From: Paramarasmius palmivorus | Taxonomy: Eukaryota; Basidiomycota; Agaricomycetes; Agaricales; Marasmiaceae | DNA length: 19,363 bases | Assembly: GCA_037176845.1 (NCBI GenBank) | Contig: JAYKXP010000372.1 | Location: forward strand, 1 to 19,363 | Reading direction: 5' to 3' | Translations under genes and position numbers: made by a program | Shown here: in pieces, positions 17,185 to 19,363 of the stretch | Layout of the letters: each line of letters opens with the position of its first letter | Position numbering within the stretch: the stretch's first letter is position 1 | The notes under the pieces: generated by a model | The model's database searches: none | Seen by the model: only the letters and a program-made list of their open reading frames with translations | What the model was told of the DNA's origin: nothing

Positions 17185-17318
17185 ACCCAAGCTGCATCCC
17201 TTCGTCGTGGACAAAGGGATGACTTGGGTTTGCCGGTCAGAGAGGCAGAGAGGCAGCGCGGGTCTTTCTCACGCTGTCGCTCTTGCACTCCAACCCCCAT
17301 CACCATCGTCCGCGACGA
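17185..17318. repeat. Module, copy 4, partly decayed
   Basis: ACCCAAG+CATCCCTT/AAGGGATG+CTTGGGT (17185-17229, 15 bp) is intact. The GCCGGT stem has lost its right arm, and the GAGAGGCAGCG stem (17243-17284) has several unpaired positions. The TCGTC-CGC-GACGA core (17306-17318) remains. It shows what unmaintained stems look like. Confidence 0.8.
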
Positions 17319-17338
17319 AACCAAGAAACCAAGGTGTG

Positions 17339-17400
17339 AAAGGTCAGTTCTTTTTTGCTCTTCTTTTATCTATCAATACTTACTTATTAACAAGGTACTA
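17339..17400 (+). repeat. 62-bp direct repeat, copy 1 (intron-like)
   Basis: 60 of 62 positions equal 18390-18451. It has intron form: donor AG/GTCAGT, pyrimidine-rich middle, TTATTAAC, acceptor AACAAG. Confidence 0.85.
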
Positions 17401-17444
17401 ACCCAACGTCTACGACGATCATTGAAGTGACAGGACTTAGTTTA

Positions 17445-17535
17445 GCCGGTCAGACCGGCATTCAGAGGCAGCGTGAGGTCTTTTCTCACGCTGCCTCTCT
17501 TGTCATTCAACCACCACCATCGTCTTCGACGATGG
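17445..17535. repeat. Three-hairpin module, copy 5
   Basis: GCCGGT-CAG-ACCGGC (17445-17459); AGAGGCAGCGTGAG/CTCACGCTGCCTCT (17464-17498, 14 bp perfect); CCATCGTC-TTC-GACGATGG (17517-17535). Confidence 0.9.
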
Positions 17536-17592
17536 CACCTAGGTACGTTTCCCTTTCTTTCTTCCTTTTGTCATCTCTTACTTTCTATCTAG

Positions 17593-17889
17593 GGCTATTT
17601 ACTGAGACCGGGGGATTGGTTGAGCGTCAGGGAAGAAGGCAGAACAATCGGGGTATCGGGCGCAAGGTGCGTAGTCGTCGTCTTTTTTTCTTGCGTTTTC
17701 TTAGTTTGGTTTCTTGTTTGCAGGTCATACCCTTTCTATATATCGCCTACATCCAGATATCCACCACTACCAACGCGTCTCAAGAAACACCCAACCATAT
17801 CCAACATCCATCCACATCTCCAAAGCCCGCGGACACCTAAACAGCTTCAAGAAACGATCCCAGACCTACCTCAAGTCGTTTTCCAGTAG
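17593..17889 (+). CDS. Rightward unit P3: best-preserved exon 2 / exon 3 cassette (partial)
   Basis: Intron 1 is 17543-17592 (GTACGT...TCTAG). Exon 2 (17593-17666) is fully open and reads GYLLRPGDWLSVREEGRTIG then VSGAR. Intron 2 is 17667-17723 (57 nt, GTGCGT...TTGCAG). Exon 3 (17724-17889) is open in phase (YISPTSRYPPLPTRLKKHPT) to TAG at 17887-17889. Upstream, the conserved frame through the hairpin (TIVFDDGT) ends in a TAG just before the donor, where P2 has CAG, so a start codon within exon 1 cannot be fixed. The nested palindrome that lies inside exon 3 in P1 and P2 follows here after the stop, at 18024. Function unknown. Confidence 0.45.
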   Translation, partial: GYLLRPGDWLSVREEGRTIGVSGARCVVVVFFSCVFLVWFLVCRSYPFYISPTSRYPPLPTRLKKHPTISNIHPHLQSPRTPKQLQETIPDLPQVVFQ

Positions 17890-18023
17890 CGTTTTGGGTC
17901 GTTGGGTATGACGACTACGTCGGCGACGAATGGGGCACCGCCGTTACCTCAATCTCTCAAGCAACATTCTGTATACCCGTTCCCCGTACATACCACTCTA
18001 GCTCAACTTTACCAGGCGTCACT

Positions 18024-18081
18024 TAGCGTCTGGATACAAACACCACAATGTTTTCATTGTTCCGTGTAGTTCCAGACGCTA
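18024..18081. repeat. Nested palindrome, P3 copy
   Basis: Outer TAGCGTCTGGA/TCCAGACGCTA (18024-18034/18071-18081, 11 bp); inner ACAATG-TTTT-CATTGT (18045-18060). Against P1/P2, a C-G pair of the outer stem has become G-C, changed in both arms, and the whole inner stem has been replaced by another that still pairs. Confidence 0.9.
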
Positions 18082-18112
18082 TGCAAGATCCTGGGGAATG
18101 TCGAGTTAGAGT

Positions 18113-18237
18113 GTGCACCCGAGTCTAGTCTCAGGCACAGACCCGGGTGCACTGATCATTCATCTTAGCGTCGACGACGTTGTGATGGATGGTACCAGAC
18201 TCGAGGGCGAGTGTACTCTGTACATTTACCCTCGAGT
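18113..18237. repeat. Hairpins of the P4 array
   Basis: GTGCACCCGAGTC/GACCCGGGTGCAC (18113-18125/18140-18152, one mismatch); a weak stem around GCGTC-GAC-GACG (about 18157-18188); ACTCGAGGG...TGTAC/GTACA...CCCTCGAGT (18199-18216/18220-18237; 15 of 18 Watson-Crick, two more G-T). Confidence 0.85.
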
Positions 18238-18375
18238 ACCCAAGTCTCATCCCTTCGTCATGGACAAAGGGATGTGACTCTCGGGTGTACTGGTCAGACC
18301 GCCATTGAGAGGCAGCGTGGTCTTTTCGCACGCTGTCTCTCTTGGACTCCAACCACCATCACCGTCGTCCGCGAC
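18238..18375. repeat. Four-hairpin module, copy 6
   Basis: AGTC+CATCCCTT/AAGGGATG+GACT around TTCGTC-ATG-GACAAA (18243-18279); TGGT-CAG-ACC remnant (18290-18299); GAGAGGCAGCGTG/CACGCTGTCTCTC (18307-18341, one G-T); CGTC-CGC-GACG (18367-18377). It is closest in sequence to module copy 4. Confidence 0.8.
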
Positions 18376-18389
18376 GAAACCAAGGTGCC

Positions 18390-18451
18390 AAAGGTCAGTT
18401 CTTTTTTACTCTTCCTTTATCTATCAATACTTACTTATTAACAAGGTACTA
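18390..18451 (+). repeat. 62-bp direct repeat, copy 2 (intron-like)
   Basis: Two substitutions from 17339-17400 over 62 bp, while surrounding stems differ far more. In P4 the sequence leads directly into exon 2, in P3 into another hairpin module. Confidence 0.85.
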
Positions 18452-18465
18452 TTTACATTGAATAG

Positions 18466-18703
18466 GAGAGGTCGAACGTCGGAGAAGAAGGAAAAATGAT
18501 TGAGATCACGGATACAAGGTGCGTTGCCTGTTGAACTGTCCTCACGTTCTTTTCTTTTAATTTCTTTTTACAGATTAAATTGGTCATCGTACGTCGATCT
18601 TTCTGACACGTCTAACCCGCCGCCACCAGTCCCTGCTCGGTACCTCGCCACCTACTTGAACATGAGAAGACTACCAACTATCACCATATTCTCCTGTCAT
18701 TAA
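18466..18703 (+). CDS. Rightward unit P4: exon 2 / exon 3 cassette, telomere-proximal (partial)
   Basis: Exon 2 ends at 18518 and reads NVGEEGKMIEITDTR, homologous to GIEEGGRMVEVTGAR of P1. Its 5' part (TATTTACATTGAA, 18449-18461) matches the YLL segment but is out of phase. Intron 2 is 18519-18573 (GTGCGT...TTACAG). Exon 3 reads LNWSSYVDLSDTSNPPPPVP and RYLATYLNMRRL to TAA at 18701-18703. It is the last coding-like sequence before the telomere. No start codon can be assigned. Confidence 0.4.
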
Positions 18704-19190
18704 CAATCCAGTAACTACGCAGACCAACTCATAACAGTCGCAATGAATCAACAAATCCTTATTCACACCACTAGCTTCTTAGTCAACATGCACATCTGTA
18801 TCATGGAAGTGGTATTGATAATATACATACAAATGTGAATAAAGAATTCATTTCACGATAATATTAATAGCTGTGATTAAAGTAAATGGTAAAAGATAGT
18901 AAGAGCATGTGACGAGGACTATGTGGCAGTGAACCTGCCCCCCTTTAAGCGCTGAGTGGCAGTGAACCTGCCTCCATCCTAGTGTATGTTTGCCGGTAAA
19001 CTGAGTTCTGTATCAGAGTGGAAAGAGGTATTATGCCTTGGGAATTTTCCGACAGAAAGTAAAAATTGTCCCGTACAAGACCCCAAGTGATTTTTACAGT
19101 GAAACAAAAGCTGACGGGTAAAGTATACGTGATTACGGAGGAACACAATTTTTTTCGAGGAATTTTGACAAAGTTGAATTTCCCGATGGG
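18704..19190. other. Gene-free subtelomeric spacer
   Basis: No open frame is worth calling. It holds two direct copies of a 17-mer (18923, 18956) and a lone half-site GTTTGCCGGT at 18987-18996 that equals the left arm of the GCCGGT hairpins of the modules. The part 18800-18900 is AT-rich. Confidence 0.5.
18923..18972 (+). repeat. Two direct copies of a 17-mer shared with the 29-bp palindrome
   Basis: GTGGCAGTGAACCTGCC at 18923-18939 and 18956-18972, 33 bp apart. The first 15 bases form the outer ends of the palindrome at 13031-13095. Confidence 0.9.
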
Positions 19191-19363
19191 TTAGGGGTTA
19201 GGGGTTAGGGGTTAGGGGTTAGGGGTTTTAGGGGTTAGGGGTTAGGGGTTAGGGGTTAGGGGTTAGGGGTTAGGGGTTAGGGGTTAGGGGTTAGGGGGGT
19301 TAGGGGTTAGGGGTTAGGGGTTAGGGGGTAGGGTTAGGGGTTAGGGGTTAGGGGTTCGGGGAT
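19191..19363 (+). repeat. Telomere, TTAGGGG heptamer array
   Basis: About 24 head-to-tail units of TTAGGGG run to the window end, G-rich strand 5' to 3' toward the end, as expected for a right chromosome terminus. A few units vary (GGGGTTTTAGGGG near 19235, a G6 unit near 19296, GGGGGTAGGG near 19324, TTCGGGG at the very end), which could be template slippage by telomerase or read errors. The unit differs from TTAGGG, the common form in filamentous fungi. Confidence 0.95.

Larger units (their letters stand above)
12284..18451. repeat. Dense array of about 60 short hairpins (palindrome-rich subtelomeric region)
   Basis: Hand comparison of each stretch with its reverse complement finds about 60 inverted repeats with stems of 6-29 bp and loops mostly of 1-11 nt, nearly back to back over 6.2 kb. 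Their sequences differ from one another, so this is not a simple tandem repeat. Groups of hairpins recur in a fixed order (modules at 14731-14823, 15014-15152, 16326-16466, 17185-17318, 17445-17535, 18238-18375). About 25 contain the dyad TCGTC-N3-GACGA or a close variant at their centre. Between copies many stems differ in both arms with pairing kept. The array is interleaved with spliced exon copies described separately. It does not resemble CRISPR (no constant repeat with unique spacers), a MITE family of fixed length, or rRNA/tRNA clusters. Confidence 0.9.

Noticed and set aside
12284..18451. CRISPR array
   Set aside because: Repeats are not constant, spacers are not of even length, and the setting is eukaryotic with spliceosomal introns.
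12284..18451. Assembly or library artefact (inverted chimeras)
   Set aside because: Artefacts give a few long exact foldbacks. Here there are about 60 short, different, imperfect stems with compensated changes between copies. Long-read confirmation would still be decisive.

Overview
The window reads as the right-hand end of a chromosome of a filamentous basidiomycete, probably an agaricomycete. It ends at 19191-19363 in a G-rich telomeric array whose unit is the heptamer TTAGGGG. Genes are split by many 46-63 nt introns with GT(R)NGT donors and YAG acceptors. The best gene is a many-exon MYND zinc-finger protein of a type that is multicopy in such fungi. Genus cannot be told from the sequence.

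Left part (1-9650): three head-to-tail copies of one MYND-finger gene. Copy B (4232-6604) is intact: 13 exons join in phase to a 573-residue protein with a complete C-x2-C, C-x2-C, YC-x3-C, H-x3-C finger at residues 388-425. Copy A (1590-4034) is a full-length but frameshifted pseudogene with a broken finger. Copy C (8670-9643) is a 5' fragment with in-frame stops that ends before the finger. Between B and C lies another decayed multi-exon gene (6904-8200) that I cannot name. Positions 1-1589 hold no gene I can support.

Middle part (9650-12270): a cassette bounded by a perfect 69-bp inverted repeat (9887-9955 and 12198-12266). It holds two small genes: an 83-residue candidate (10119-10502) and an intact gene for a basic, probably coiled-coil protein of 208 residues (11141-11876).

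Right part (12280-18450): the striking region. About 60 separate short hairpins (6-29 bp stems) lie almost back to back for about 6 kb. Many are built around a dyad TCGTC-N3-GACGA. The hairpins fall into repeated modules with fixed order. The modules are interleaved with copies of a spliced exon cassette: a 70-83 nt exon encoding a peptide like YLL..(V/E).EEGR..EV.GAR, a 55-60 nt intron, then a longer exon. Two or more units read leftwards (M0, M1) and four read rightwards (P1-P4), diverging near 14620. Comparing copies, many stems have changed in both arms at once, so that pairing is kept while sequence is not. This covariation is the main discovery candidate. It means either a selected RNA/DNA fold or a mechanism that recopies one palindrome arm from the other.

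18704-19190 is gene-free subtelomere with two direct copies of a 17-mer whose first 15 bases also form the outer ends of the 29-bp palindrome at 13031-13095.
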